Shown here piece by piece: positions 26,954-35,953 of a DNA stretch of 64,000 nt. Each line of letters begins with the position of its first letter. Position 1 is the stretch's first letter. This DNA comes from Bacteroidales bacterium UBA1680. Its GTDB lineage: Bacteria; Bacteroidota; Bacteroidia; Bacteroidales; UBA932. The DNA is taken from NCBI GenBank assembly GCA_002320605.1, contig DCKG01000037.1, forward strand, positions 475 to 64,474, in the 5' to 3' direction. The notes below the pieces were generated by a model. That model was not told the origin of the DNA. It did no database searches and saw only the letters and a program-made list of their open reading frames with translations. Position numbers and translations under genes: made by a program.

Positions 26954-26979
26954 CATATTTTTTTTACTTCGCTCTACGA

Positions 26980-27004
26980 GGCTGACAGAGAATTTTTGTC
27001 AGCC
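26980..27004 (+). terminator. hairpin after flavodoxin
   Basis: GGCTGACA (26980-26987) and TGTCAGCC (26997-27004) form a perfect 8-bp stem. A T-rich stretch stands in the loop and before the stem instead of after it, so the fit to an intrinsic terminator is partial. The right arm runs into a copied methyltransferase fragment. Confidence 0.5.
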
Positions 27005-27061
27005 TTGTCCACCTTTCAGCATAGCAGGAAAACAACTAGGGCAAAATGACGAAAGGGATTT
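27002..27061 (+). repeat. 60-bp copy of part of the methyltransferase gene
   Basis: Matches 23875-23934 at 59 of 60 positions. The piece encodes the catalytic PCPPFS region of the C5 methyltransferase. The single difference (T at 23884, A at 27011) is silent in the methyltransferase frame. No further methyltransferase sequence flanks the copy on either side. Confidence 0.95.
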
Positions 27062-27153
27062 TCGGGTCAGATGCAAATACCTGTGTTTAAGAACAAAATC
27101 ATGAATACGTGAGTGCCTTACGAAATCGTTCCGAGGCCACGGGTTCGGCTGAC

Positions 27154-27381
27154 GAATCCGCTTGGCGGATCCCAGCCAGAGAGTCAGCGCAAGAACACAG
27201 CCGTCTCTGGAAGTGACATGCTATGTGGCGCGTCATGCTTTTGCCGCGAGAGGTAGCATAGCCCTGGGATAGCTGTAGTTGATGTGGGCATGCAAACACC
27301 CATGATGACATGGAGGGGGTTTACATGGCAAACCGAACCAGAGGGCATTGTACATAATAATGGTTCGCGCGGCAAAAGCAT
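27154..27381 (+). ncRNA. candidate structured RNA or long leader upstream of dcuB-like gene
   Basis: Several perfect stems are visible: ATCCGC/GCGGAT (about 27154-27168), CCAGAGA/TCTCTGG (27176-27182 with 27214-27220), GGTTT/AAACC (27318-27334) and a 14-bp closing stem ATGCTTTTGCCGCG (27235-27248) with CGCGGCAAAAGCAT (27368-27381). The stems suggest a folded RNA of 150-230 nt ending about 77 bases before the transporter ATG. I could not match it to RNase P RNA, tmRNA or a cobalamin riboswitch. Strand is assumed from the downstream gene. Confidence 0.4.
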
Positions 27382-27458
27382 CAGGACCGATATTCAGTTA
27401 GGGATTTATCGAAAATTTAGATAAATTTACCGAGAAGAACCTCATAATCATAACATTT

Positions 27459-28841
27459 ATGGCATTGATGATAATCGAGCTGCTGATCGTGCTGGCTGCC
27501 CTGTACGTGGGTTCAAGGTATGGCAGCCTCGCTCTTGGAGCGATTTCTGGAATAGGTTTGGCAATCCTAGTGTTCGGCTTCGGAATGAAGCCCGGCACTC
27601 CGCCCACCGATGTCATCTACATCATAATCGCTGCGGTCACCTGCGCCGGAACGCTCCAGGCATCGGGCGGCATGGACTGGATGATTCAGGTGGCTGAAAA
27701 GATGCTTAGGAAGCACCCAGATCACATCACGTTCCTGGCACCTCTGTGCACATTCTTCCTCACGGTGCTAGTCGGAACCGGCCACGTGGTCTACACCATA
27801 ATGCCAATCATCTGCGACATCGCCCTGAAGAAAGGAATACGCCCGGAAAGGCCTTGCGCCGTTGCCTCAGTGGCATCTCAGGTGGGCATCACCTGCTCCC
27901 CTATCGCCGCAGCAGTGGTAGCATTCATGACGATTTCCAACAGCAACGGCTACATGGTGACGATTCCTCAAATCCTGTTGGTGACCATTCCGGCCTGCAT
28001 TATAGGAATATTCTGCGCTTCACTATGTTCCTACCATCGCGGCAAGGACCTGGACAAAGATCCCGAATTTCAGAAGCGGGACGCTGACCCCCAGACCCAT
28101 GAATATATGTATGGTTCCAGCGCCACGACTCTCGATAAAGTAATCACCCGCTCTGCCAAAGCCTCAGTATATGTCTTTCTCGCAGCATTGCTGGTAATAG
28201 TTTGCTTCGCATTCTGCCAGATTTTCCATGTCACTAAAGATGGCGAGAGCGTCACGCTGGCTACGGCGATGGGCATTCCCAAAATGAATCTCATCATCCA
28301 AATCATAATGCTCACTGCAGCGGCGCTGAACATAATGTTCTGCAAGGCCGATCCGAAAAAGGCCGTCGGTGGCGCCGTGTGGCAGTCTGGCATGGTCGCA
28401 GTCGTGGCCATATTCGGAATAGCATGGCTTGCCGACACATTCTTCGGAAACTATCTTGAAGAAATGAAGACAGCTCTCTCCGGAATAGTGAGCCAGTATC
28501 CATGGTCCATCGCCTTCGTGTTTTTCCTCGTGTCCGTCCTCATAAACTCGCAAGGAGCAGTCGTAGTGGCGATGCTGCCGCTGGCATATTCATTGGGCAT
28601 CCCTGGCCCAGTGCTGCTTGGGGTTCTGCCGAGCGTCTATGGCTATTTCTTCATTCCCAACTACCCTTCCGACATTGCCACGGTCAATTTCGACCGCTCA
28701 GGCACCACCGTCATTGGCAAGTACCTGCTGAACCATAGCTTCATGATGCCTGGCCTGGTTAGCGTCGGCGTTTCCACGATTGTCGGCTACCTGATCACCT
28801 GTGTCCTCTTCCCTGGTTACTTTGCCGGATTCACGCAGTAG
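27459..28841 (+). CDS. dcuB: DcuA/DcuB-type anaerobic C4-dicarboxylate transporter
   Basis: A 460-residue inner-membrane protein with about 12 hydrophobic segments. It fits the Dcu family, with the N-terminal ALYVGSRYGSLALGAISGIG, the TLQASGGMDWMIQVAEKMLR segment, and a C-terminal YGYFFIPNYPSDIATVNFDR stretch. Dcu carriers exchange fumarate, malate or aspartate for succinate in anaerobic cells. The next gene codes for a carboxyltransferase acting on oxaloacetate or pyruvate, so the pair fits C4-acid metabolism of a succinate-forming anaerobe. DcuA versus DcuB cannot be separated by eye. Confidence 0.9.
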   Translation: MALMIIELLIVLAALYVGSRYGSLALGAISGIGLAILVFGFGMKPGTPPTDVIYIIIAAVTCAGTLQASGGMDWMIQVAEKMLRKHPDHITFLAPLCTFFLTVLVGTGHVVYTIMPIICDIALKKGIRPERPCAVASVASQVGITCSPIAAAVVAFMTISNSNGYMVTIPQILLVTIPACIIGIFCASLCSYHRGKDLDKDPEFQKRDADPQTHEYMYGSSATTLDKVITRSAKASVYVFLAALLVIVCFAFCQIFHVTKDGESVTLATAMGIPKMNLIIQIIMLTAAALNIMFCKADPKKAVGGAVWQSGMVAVVAIFGIAWLADTFFGNYLEEMKTALSGIVSQYPWSIAFVFFLVSVLINSQGAVVVAMLPLAYSLGIPGPVLLGVLPSVYGYFFIPNYPSDIATVNFDRSGTTVIGKYLLNHSFMMPGLVSVGVSTIVGYLITCVLFPGYFAGFTQ

Positions 28842-28913
28842 CCCATCGAAAATCAGGCAAGCGAAAAACGCCAAAGTGGCTTGAGACAGGCTATTTAATA
28901 ACATGATTTTTAT

Positions 28914-28921
28914 TATATTTG
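28914..28921 (+). promoter_or_regulatory. TAnnTTTG (-7) promoter box for the carboxyltransferase gene
   Basis: TATATTTG lies 20 bases before the ATG at 28942 in the 100-base gap after the transporter gene, so the two genes can be transcribed separately. Confidence 0.55.
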
Positions 28922-28941
28922 CCGAAATATATTAAAGAATT

Positions 28942-30747
28942 ATGGCAAAAGAAATAAAGTTTTCCCTAGTGTACAGGGATATGTGGCAATCCTCCGGCAA
29001 ATATGTTCCAAGGGCGGATCAGCTGGTGAGAGTAGCGCCAGCAATCATAGACATGGGCTGTTTCGACCGCGTGGAGACTAACGGCGGTGCTTTCGAGCAA
29101 GTGAATCTGCTTTTCGGAGAGAATCCTAACGTGGCGGTCCGCAAATGGACGGCTCCTTTCCACAAGGCGGGCATTCAGACCCACATGCTGGAAAGGGGAC
29201 TGAACGCACTCAGAATGAATCCAGTGCCAGCCGACGTAAGGGAGCTAATGTTCAAGGTAAAGAAAAAGCAAGGCACCGACATCGCTCGTTCCTTCTGCGG
29301 CCTCAACGATCACAGGAACCTCAGACGTTCGGTCGAATTCGCCAAGAAGGGAGGAATGATTTCTCAGGCTGCGCTTTCGATCACAAATTCACCGGTTCAC
29401 ACGGTTGAATACTATATGGGAGTCGTAGACAAGGTAGTGGAATATGGCGCCGATGAAATCTGCCTCAAAGACATGGCAGGAGTAGGCCGCCCGACCTTCC
29501 TCGGCCAGCTGGTGCACGACATAAAGAAGAAATACCCTGACATTCTGGTCCAGTACCATGGTCACACAGGACCAGGCTTCTCTCCTGCCTCGATGCTGGA
29601 AGTAGCCCGCGCAGGAGCAGACTACCTGGATGTCGCGGTAGAGCCTCTCGCATGGGGTAAGGTTCACCCGGACGTGATAACGATCCGTGAGATGATGAAG
29701 GCCGACGGATTCCTGGTGAAAGACATCAACATGGATGCCTACATGGAAGTACGAAGGCTCACTCAGGAGTTCATCGACGATTTCCTCGGCTACTGGATCA
29801 ACCCATCCAACAAGGTGATGACTTCGCTTCTTGTAGGCTGCGGCCTGCCTGGCGGAATGATGGGTTCGATGATGTCCGACCTGAAGGGCTTCCAGGGTGC
29901 TATCAATGCCGCCGAAAGAGCCCACGGCCGTCCGGAAATCAGTCTTGACACTCTGATGGTGAAGCTGTTCGACGAGGTTCAGTACGTATGGCCTAAGCTT
30001 GGCTACCCGCCGCTCGTGACGCCATTCAGCCAGTATGTCAAGAACACTGCGCTGATGAATCTGCTCGGCTCACTGAACGACAAGCCTAGGTGGTCCACCA
30101 TCGACAAAGACACTTGGGCTATGATACTTGGCAAGTGCGGCAAGCTGCCTGGACCTCTGGCTCCGGAGATAGTCGAACTGGCTAAGCAGAAAGGCTTGGA
30201 GTTCTACGATGGAGACCCTCAGGACATGTACCCTGACGAGCTGCCGAAGTTCCGCCAGATGATGAAGGAAGAGGGCTGGGACGAGGGTCAGGACGAGGAG
30301 GAACTCTTCGAGTTTGCCATGCACGAGAACCAGTATCGCGACTATAAGAATGGCAAGGCGAAGGAGCGTTTCAACGCCGAGCTGGCCGACCTGAAGGCAA
30401 AGGCACACGCTCCGATCAAAATTGAGCGTCCTATCGTCGAGATGCCTAAGTTCGATGTCAATGAATATGCCAAACGCTATCCTCATGCCGTGCCTATCCA
30501 GGCTCCGGCGAAGGGTCAGCTTCTGTGGCAGGTGGACGTGAATGACGATTCCGCAGCCCCTATCGCCGGCGCTGAGGTGAAAGCCGGAATGGGCATGGGC
30601 TTCGTCCAGACATATTACGGAATGGAAGAACTCATTCCTGCGGTGGATGGCCGCGTGGTAGCCACCATCGGCAAGCAAGGCGACAAAGTGGAGAAAGGCG
30701 AGATCGTAGCCTTTATTGAGGGTGCGGCTGACTCAGCAACGAAATAG
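28942..30747 (+). CDS. oxaloacetate decarboxylase alpha / pyruvate carboxylase B-type carboxyltransferase with degenerate biotinyl domain
   Basis: A 601-residue protein whose first 460 residues form a carboxyltransferase TIM barrel and PYC/OADA domain: VYRDMWQSSGKYVP, IARSFCGLNDHRNL, ICLKDMAGVGRP, VQYHGHTGPGF, and GLPGGMMGSMMSDL. It should move CO2 between biotin and pyruvate/oxaloacetate. Residues about 515-597 have the barrel-sandwich shape of a biotinyl domain (VPIQAPAKGQLL ... VDGRVVATIGKQGDKVEKGE). The AMKM motif is missing: the matching stretch reads QTYYGMEELI, with tyrosine where the biotinylated lysine should be. It therefore probably needs a separate biotin carrier. No beta or gamma pump subunit is coded in the window. 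The substrate direction is not decided. Confidence 0.87.
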   Translation: MAKEIKFSLVYRDMWQSSGKYVPRADQLVRVAPAIIDMGCFDRVETNGGAFEQVNLLFGENPNVAVRKWTAPFHKAGIQTHMLERGLNALRMNPVPADVRELMFKVKKKQGTDIARSFCGLNDHRNLRRSVEFAKKGGMISQAALSITNSPVHTVEYYMGVVDKVVEYGADEICLKDMAGVGRPTFLGQLVHDIKKKYPDILVQYHGHTGPGFSPASMLEVARAGADYLDVAVEPLAWGKVHPDVITIREMMKADGFLVKDINMDAYMEVRRLTQEFIDDFLGYWINPSNKVMTSLLVGCGLPGGMMGSMMSDLKGFQGAINAAERAHGRPEISLDTLMVKLFDEVQYVWPKLGYPPLVTPFSQYVKNTALMNLLGSLNDKPRWSTIDKDTWAMILGKCGKLPGPLAPEIVELAKQKGLEFYDGDPQDMYPDELPKFRQMMKEEGWDEGQDEEELFEFAMHENQYRDYKNGKAKERFNAELADLKAKAHAPIKIERPIVEMPKFDVNEYAKRYPHAVPIQAPAKGQLLWQVDVNDDSAAPIAGAEVKAGMGMGFVQTYYGMEELIPAVDGRVVATIGKQGDKVEKGEIVAFIEGAADSATK

Positions 30748-30752
30748 ACTCG

Positions 30753-31346
30753 ATGCAAATCGAGCAGCATCCTTTTGAGCCATTTCTCCCCGGCAACGCC
30801 AAAGTGCTGATGCTGGGGAGTTTTCCGCCTCAGGAAAAGAGGTGGAGCATGAGATTCTATTACCCGAATTTCATAAATGACATGTGGAGGATCCTCGGCC
30901 TAGCGTTTTTCGGAGACAAAGACAGGTTCGTGGACGCCAAAGCAAAGAAGTTCAGGCTGGATGACATAATCCAATTCTGTTCAGCCAAAGGCATCGCCTT
31001 ATACGACACTGCGACGGCAATCAGAAGGCTGAGAGACAATGCTTCGGACAAGTTCCTGGAAGTCGTGGAGCCGACGGATGTGCCTGCGCTGCTTCGGCAT
31101 ATTCCTGAATGCAAAGCCATTGTCGTGACTGGCGAGAAGGCCGCTGCCACGCTTTGCGCAACATTCGGCGCTACTCAGCCAAGAACGGGGGAATATTCAG
31201 AATTCACGTTTGAAGGGCGCATCATGCGTCTCTACCGCATGCCCTCATCCTCAAGGGCCTACCCGCTCCCACTCCAGCAGAAAGCGACCGCCTATCAGAA
31301 GATGTTTCAAGAATTGGAAATGACAAATTCTTCCGTCAGTTATTAA
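30753..31346 (+). CDS. uracil/hypoxanthine-DNA glycosylase family protein
   Basis: A 197-residue member of the uracil-DNA glycosylase superfamily, closest in pattern to the MUG or hypoxanthine-DNA glycosylase groups. The first motif is MLGSFPPQEKRWSMRFYYPN followed by NDMWRILG, and the second is MPSSSRAYPL. It removes deaminated bases from DNA in base-excision repair. It starts 5 bases after the carboxyltransferase stop, so it is probably co-transcribed. The exact base preference is uncertain. Confidence 0.8.
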   Translation: MQIEQHPFEPFLPGNAKVLMLGSFPPQEKRWSMRFYYPNFINDMWRILGLAFFGDKDRFVDAKAKKFRLDDIIQFCSAKGIALYDTATAIRRLRDNASDKFLEVVEPTDVPALLRHIPECKAIVVTGEKAAATLCATFGATQPRTGEYSEFTFEGRIMRLYRMPSSSRAYPLPLQQKATAYQKMFQELEMTNSSVSY

Positions 31347-31376
31347 TTTGAAAGAGGGAATTACGGAAAAAAAAGT

Positions 31377-31384
31377 TATTTTTG
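31377..31384 (+). promoter_or_regulatory. TAnnTTTG (-7) promoter box for the HAD phosphatase gene
   Basis: TATTTTTG lies 10 bases before the ATG at 31395, which leaves only a very short leader. Confidence 0.55.
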
Positions 31385-31394
31385 TCATCTGGTT

Positions 31395-32288
31395 ATGAAT
31401 ATGAAAGCTAATTATAACGCTAATATCACAAAAGAGCAAAGCGACAAGCTAAAAAAAGTCAAGCATCTGGCCTTGGACATGGATGGCACGATCTACATGG
31501 AGAATGACATCTTCCCGTTTACGCTAGAAGTGCTGGAATCATTGAGAGATAATGGAATAGGATACTCTTTTCTTACCAACAATCCCACGAAATCAGTAGA
31601 AGATTACCTGTCTAAGCTGCATCGGATGGGGATAAAAGCCGATGCCGGAAACATGTACTCCACCCCCATCGCGACGATAGATTATATTCACAAGCATTAT
31701 CCGAGAGTCCGGAAGCTCTTCATGCTGGGCACCCCGAGCATGCAGAAAGAGTTCGTCGATGCAGGTTTCGAAGCCTGCGCCGACGATCCTGACGATGTCC
31801 CAGACATGCTTGTGGTTGCATTCGATACGACTTTGACATATTCTCGTCTTTGCAGGGCAACTTGGTGGGCTAGCCAAGGGATTCCATACATCGCGACGAA
31901 CCCCGATTTCGTCTGCCCGACTGATGCCAAGACCATTCTAGTCGACTGCGGTTCACTTCAAAAATGCATCGAAGCGGCATGCGGGCGAAAGCCAGACAAA
32001 GTCATGGGCAAGCCAGACCCGTCAATGCTGGACGGGATAATGGATCGAAATGGCCTGAAAGCGGATGAGATCGCCATGGTGGGAGACAGAATCTACACCG
32101 ACATCGCCATGGGACACAATGCGGGCGCAGTGAGCGTGCTAGTGCTCTCCGGGGAAACGACGCTGGAGACAGCATTGGAAGTCGCGCAGGAGGCCAGGAC
32201 AAACCCTCATCCGAAGCATTGGCCTGCGGATCTCATCGTCAGGGACATAAAGGAGCTGGCAGACCTCTTGCTGGAAGCCAGAAGATGA
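31395..32288 (+). CDS. HAD superfamily IIA phosphatase (NagD-like)
   Basis: A 297-residue HAD phosphatase with nucleophile D28 and acid D30 in ALDMDGTIY, motif II FLTNNPT, the IIA cap domain between, motif III lysine in GKPDPSM and motif IV GDRIYTDI. NagD-like enzymes hydrolyse sugar or nucleotide monophosphates. The substrate is not predictable. Its TGA overlaps the next ATG (ATGA). Confidence 0.9.
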   Translation: MNMKANYNANITKEQSDKLKKVKHLALDMDGTIYMENDIFPFTLEVLESLRDNGIGYSFLTNNPTKSVEDYLSKLHRMGIKADAGNMYSTPIATIDYIHKHYPRVRKLFMLGTPSMQKEFVDAGFEACADDPDDVPDMLVVAFDTTLTYSRLCRATWWASQGIPYIATNPDFVCPTDAKTILVDCGSLQKCIEAACGRKPDKVMGKPDPSMLDGIMDRNGLKADEIAMVGDRIYTDIAMGHNAGAVSVLVLSGETTLETALEVAQEARTNPHPKHWPADLIVRDIKELADLLLEARR

Positions 32289-32860
32289 AAATCCTGTTCA
32301 TTCACGGCCTGGCATCATCAGGCGCCTACAAAATGGCCACATCTTTAAGAATATTGCTTAAAGGCAGCGAAGTCATTGCGCCCGACGTGCCTATCAGGCT
32401 GCAGGATGCCATTAATCTTTTGGAAGGGATTTGCCATGAGGGAAACCCGGATCTCACGATCGGCCTCTCCTGGGGCGGATTCCTGGCACAGAAGCTGAGA
32501 GGACGGCGCAAGATGCTCATCAATCCTGACCTAGGAATATCCCGGATGCTGCGGACGAAAATCGGGGAGCAGGAATACCTCTCGCCTAGGAAGAACGGCG
32601 ACAAGACCTTCATGATAAGCGACGATATCTGCAATGAATATGCAGAAGCAGAGCTCTCGCAGTATGCAAACCTCACACAGGAAGAGGTGAGCATGACGAC
32701 GGGGATTTTTGCCCAGAACGACGAGCTGGTGCATTGCGGGCCCGAATTCGAGCAGCATTACCCAGGTAAGGCGCATTATTACCCCGGCGGACACCTCCCT
32801 AACTATCCAGAAATAAAGAAATATATCCTCCCTATCTTGAGGAAAGAGATGGAAAGATAA
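32285..32860 (+). CDS. small alpha/beta-hydrolase, YqiA/UPF0227-like
   Basis: A 191-residue alpha/beta-hydrolase fold protein. It begins KILFIHGLASSGAYK and has nucleophile S62 in GLSWGGF, a likely acid near D147 and a histidine in GGHLPNY. Enzymes of this group are short esterases, often annotated YqiA. The ATG at 32285 overlaps the HAD gene stop by four bases. A longer frame from 32219 would have no family counterpart. Function beyond esterase-like hydrolysis is unknown. Confidence 0.82.
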   Translation: MKILFIHGLASSGAYKMATSLRILLKGSEVIAPDVPIRLQDAINLLEGICHEGNPDLTIGLSWGGFLAQKLRGRRKMLINPDLGISRMLRTKIGEQEYLSPRKNGDKTFMISDDICNEYAEAELSQYANLTQEEVSMTTGIFAQNDELVHCGPEFEQHYPGKAHYYPGGHLPNYPEIKKYILPILRKEMER

Positions 32861-32877
32861 CTGATAATATTAAGAGC

Positions 32878-33855
32878 ATGAGATATTTGATAAATAATTC
32901 CACGGACCCCTATTTCAACCTAGCATTCGACGAATACTGCCTCGAACACATCCATAGCGAAGAGCCCTATTTCTTCCTTTGGAGGAACCGTCCCGCAGTG
33001 ATAATCGGGCTGAACCAGAACGCATATGGGGAAGTCAATCTTGAGTATCTGAACGCACATGGAATCACCCTGGCGCGCAGGGTCACAGGCGGAGGCGCAG
33101 TCTACCACGACCTCCAGAACATGAATTACACCATAATCGGCAGAGACCCATCACCACAACCCATGGTGGATGCTCTCCGGCAGCTTGGCGTGCCAGCGGA
33201 ATTGACTGGCAGAAACGACATATTCGTCGAAGGCAGAAAAGTCTCCGGCTATGCGCGCAGGGTCGCCGGCAACCAAGAGATAATCCACGGCACATTGATG
33301 TACAATGTGGACCTGGACACCCTGCAACACGTGCTGGACACGCCAGCCTCGAAAATGAATGCAAAAGGAATATCTTCTGTCCGAAGCCACGTCGCGAACC
33401 TGAAAGAATATCTGCCTCAGTTCAACTCGCTTGACGAGCTGCAGGCAAAACTATCCGAAATCCTCTCTGGAGGTGATGGCCCGCTTCTCGCCAAAGGAAG
33501 CGGCTATCCGAGCCAAGATGAAATCAATGCCGAAGTCGGGAAAATTGCGGCCGAGAAGTTCGCCACCTGGGAGTTCATCTACGGTCACTCACACGAAGCT
33601 GATTTCAATTTCAAGAAAAAACTCTCTTGCGGGACAGTGGAAGCAAGCCTTAAAATTGATAAAGGAATCATCACGGCTCTGACTTTCTCTGGCGATTTCC
33701 TCTTCGACGAGCCTTCCGAGGATCTTGCGAGCAAGCTTATCGGGCTGCGCTACGACAAGGCTGCTCTATCCGCAGCCATCGAGAAGGCCGGGGCCGGGAA
33801 ATATTTCCGCTCCGCCAATGCCTTGGAAATATGCTCTCTCCTTCTCGGAGAATAG
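32878..33855 (+). CDS. lplA: lipoate-protein ligase A
   Basis: Attaches lipoate, through lipoyl-AMP, to the lysine of lipoyl domains and of GcvH. The 325-residue protein shows the signature RRVTGGGAVYHDLQNMNYTI, then GRNDIFVEGRKVSG and HGTLMYN of the catalytic domain (1-240), and an accessory C-terminal domain (about 245-325) as in the long LplA form. It starts 17 bases after the hydrolase gene. Confidence 0.94.
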   Translation: MRYLINNSTDPYFNLAFDEYCLEHIHSEEPYFFLWRNRPAVIIGLNQNAYGEVNLEYLNAHGITLARRVTGGGAVYHDLQNMNYTIIGRDPSPQPMVDALRQLGVPAELTGRNDIFVEGRKVSGYARRVAGNQEIIHGTLMYNVDLDTLQHVLDTPASKMNAKGISSVRSHVANLKEYLPQFNSLDELQAKLSEILSGGDGPLLAKGSGYPSQDEINAEVGKIAAEKFATWEFIYGHSHEADFNFKKKLSCGTVEASLKIDKGIITALTFSGDFLFDEPSEDLASKLIGLRYDKAALSAAIEKAGAGKYFRSANALEICSLLLGE

Positions 33856-34084
33856 CCACAGCCGGGCATTAAAAAATGCATGCCGGAATCTCAAGACTAC
33901 AGCATGCCAATAAATGTTTCGTTAATGTGTAAAGACTACATTTATTCTTGATAGGTAATGTGATAGGTTATCATTAAGTTTTCTGTAGCAAAGGTAAGAA
34001 CTGCCCAATTGCCACGCAAGAAAATGACCGGCAATAATATGCTAATTCGGCAGAATAATGTACTGATTCGACACGAGGGGCTCT

Positions 34085-35953
34085 CTATCTCACTCTCTTA
34101 TACTCACTTGGAGTCATCCCGAATTTCGTCCTGAAGAGACGATTGAATGTTGGCACATTTGGGATTCCGCACATTTCAGCCACGGCGGCTATCTTGTATT
34201 CAGGATGTTTCATCAATATCTCGACGGCATATTCAAGTCTTTTCTTATTGATATAACCGATCGTGCTGAGTCCGGTATTCCTGTTTATCACCTTGGCCAA
34301 CTTGTTCCTGTTCAACCCCGAGAAACGAACCAGGTCTTCTCGTGACAGGCTGGGATTGAGATACAATTTCTCTCTAGTTATTTTCGAGTCGAGGATCTCG
34401 AAAATGCTCCTGCCTTCGGCAAGCTCTTCCGACTCTATCGTCTCGTCCTGCATCATGGCTTTCATATCAGCTACGCCGGCCACGTCTTCCTTGTTCCTGC
34501 CATCATAAGAATTCGAGAACTCAGTCTGGTCATCCGGCCCTGAACCTCCGTCATCACCCCCAGAGATTTCTTTGGCGGGATCGTTAGACATCATCAGGAG
34601 CCTTGCCCTAGCCTTCTCAAAGTCATCTTTGTACGATATGAGTTCGTAGATAGTCCCGACCATGGCCAGATTCTTCCGCCTGGCTCGTCTTGCGTTCATG
34701 ATGCTGTAGATGAACAAGACAAGGAGCACGACTGCGACGACGCTCGCTGACAAGAACATCTGAGTCCTGGTACGGACCCGGTTCTTCTCTTCCTGAAGCT
34801 GAAGCTCTCGCTCGCTCTTGTCGTAGACCTCAGCCATCTCCAAGGCAGTGCTTTTCTGCTCTCGCATTTTCAAGCTGTCGACGAGCACTGATAAATGCTT
34901 GTAATATTGCGAAGCCTTTTTATAATCCCCTATGGCGTTGTATGCGTCCCCGAGAATATGCTGTACCATCTTCATGTGGTACGTGATGGTGTCGCTGTGC
35001 GCCTTCAAAAAGGCCTCTTGTTTCTTGTAAATGGAAATGACGGTGGCATATTCCTTTTTATCCATCAGGTAAGGAACGATGAGATAATCATCTTTCGCAT
35101 ACTTGTCCCCTATGGAGCGCCACGATGCGTATGCCTCGTCGGCCTCTTTCTCCCTGCCTAATTTGAAGAGCAGGACGGCTCGCTGCGCATAATAGGTCTT
35201 CTTCTCCTTATCAGTGAGATTCTCCATCTTTACGGCATCGCCCTCGTCCCCGCCGGAAGTAAGCAACTCGAGCTTGTCCAGGACCTTAAGAGCCTCCTCA
35301 TAGCGGTCTTCCCTCATCAGCAGCACCAAGAGCGTATTGTACTCGTATGTCAGGTTGTCGAACCTGTATTTGTAATCGGATTCCTCCATCATCTTCACGG
35401 CCTCGTTCAGATGATAGAAAGCACGTTCCTTATCCCCCTGATGATAAAGCATTTTCCCGATGCCGAACATGGCTATCGACTCCATGACCCTGCTGCCTGC
35501 CTTATCAGAGACTTTGAAGAGAAGGTTGATGTACTTAGACCCATTCTCCTCGTCGTGGAGACAGTCATAACAGGAAATCATCCTGTGAAGGCTCTCCATA
35601 TAAGCCTGTAGATCATGGCTGAGAGAATCCTGCCTCATCAGCCTGCCATAATATTTAATGGCGGCGTAGTAATGGCCGGTATTGTAATATAAGTCTCCTT
35701 CCGTCCGGTCAAGGTTATATTCAGAATCATCTCCCCTCTTCCGAAGCTCTTCCATTATTCTCTTAGCCTTGTCGAAATCCGAGTAAGTATATTCGTAGAC
35801 GTAATCTACGTCTATCAGCGAATCGGGTAAGGCGGAAGCGTAATAGGCAGAAGATACTCCTGCATCAGATGAAACCATTCTCCTTCCGCTTGCTACGAGG
35901 AATGGGAGAAAAATCATTGTGCATATGCAGGCAAAACAATAACTGACTTTCAT
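34085..35953 (-). CDS. membrane-spanning TPR sensor with AraC-type DNA-binding domain
   Basis: A 622-residue one-component regulator typical of Bacteroidota. It has a signal peptide (about 1-22), a periplasmic array of TPR repeats (about 55-385), one membrane helix near 396-418 (MFLSASVVAVVLLVLFIYSI), an acidic linker, and a cytoplasmic AraC/XylS double helix-turn-helix (about 515-622: LSREDLVRFSGLNRNKLAKV and IAAVAEMCGIPNVPTFNRLF). It stands divergent from the upxY polysaccharide locus with 318 bases between, so it may control that locus. The signal sensed by the TPR region is unknown. Confidence 0.9.
   Translation of the reverse strand: MKVSYCFACICTMIFLPFLVASGRRMVSSDAGVSSAYYASALPDSLIDVDYVYEYTYSDFDKAKRIMEELRKRGDDSEYNLDRTEGDLYYNTGHYYAAIKYYGRLMRQDSLSHDLQAYMESLHRMISCYDCLHDEENGSKYINLLFKVSDKAGSRVMESIAMFGIGKMLYHQGDKERAFYHLNEAVKMMEESDYKYRFDNLTYEYNTLLVLLMREDRYEEALKVLDKLELLTSGGDEGDAVKMENLTDKEKKTYYAQRAVLLFKLGREKEADEAYASWRSIGDKYAKDDYLIVPYLMDKKEYATVISIYKKQEAFLKAHSDTITYHMKMVQHILGDAYNAIGDYKKASQYYKHLSVLVDSLKMREQKSTALEMAEVYDKSERELQLQEEKNRVRTRTQMFLSASVVAVVLLVLFIYSIMNARRARRKNLAMVGTIYELISYKDDFEKARARLLMMSNDPAKEISGGDDGGSGPDDQTEFSNSYDGRNKEDVAGVADMKAMMQDETIESEELAEGRSIFEILDSKITREKLYLNPSLSREDLVRFSGLNRNKLAKVINRNTGLSTIGYINKKRLEYAVEILMKHPEYKIAAVAEMCGIPNVPTFNRLFRTKFGMTPSEYKRVR

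Larger units (their letters stand above)
26954..27458. other. 505-base intergenic region with hairpins and a copied methyltransferase fragment
   Basis: No credible reading frame is present between flavodoxin and the dcuB-like gene. The stretch holds the flavodoxin hairpin, a 60-base piece of the methyltransferase gene (27002-27061) and a series of stem-forming repeats from about 27150 to 27381. Confidence 0.7.

Noticed and set aside
27120..27390. RNase P RNA, tmRNA or cobalamin riboswitch
   Set aside because: Conserved cores such as GAGGAAAGTCC, a tag-peptide frame with CCA end, or the B12 box are not present.
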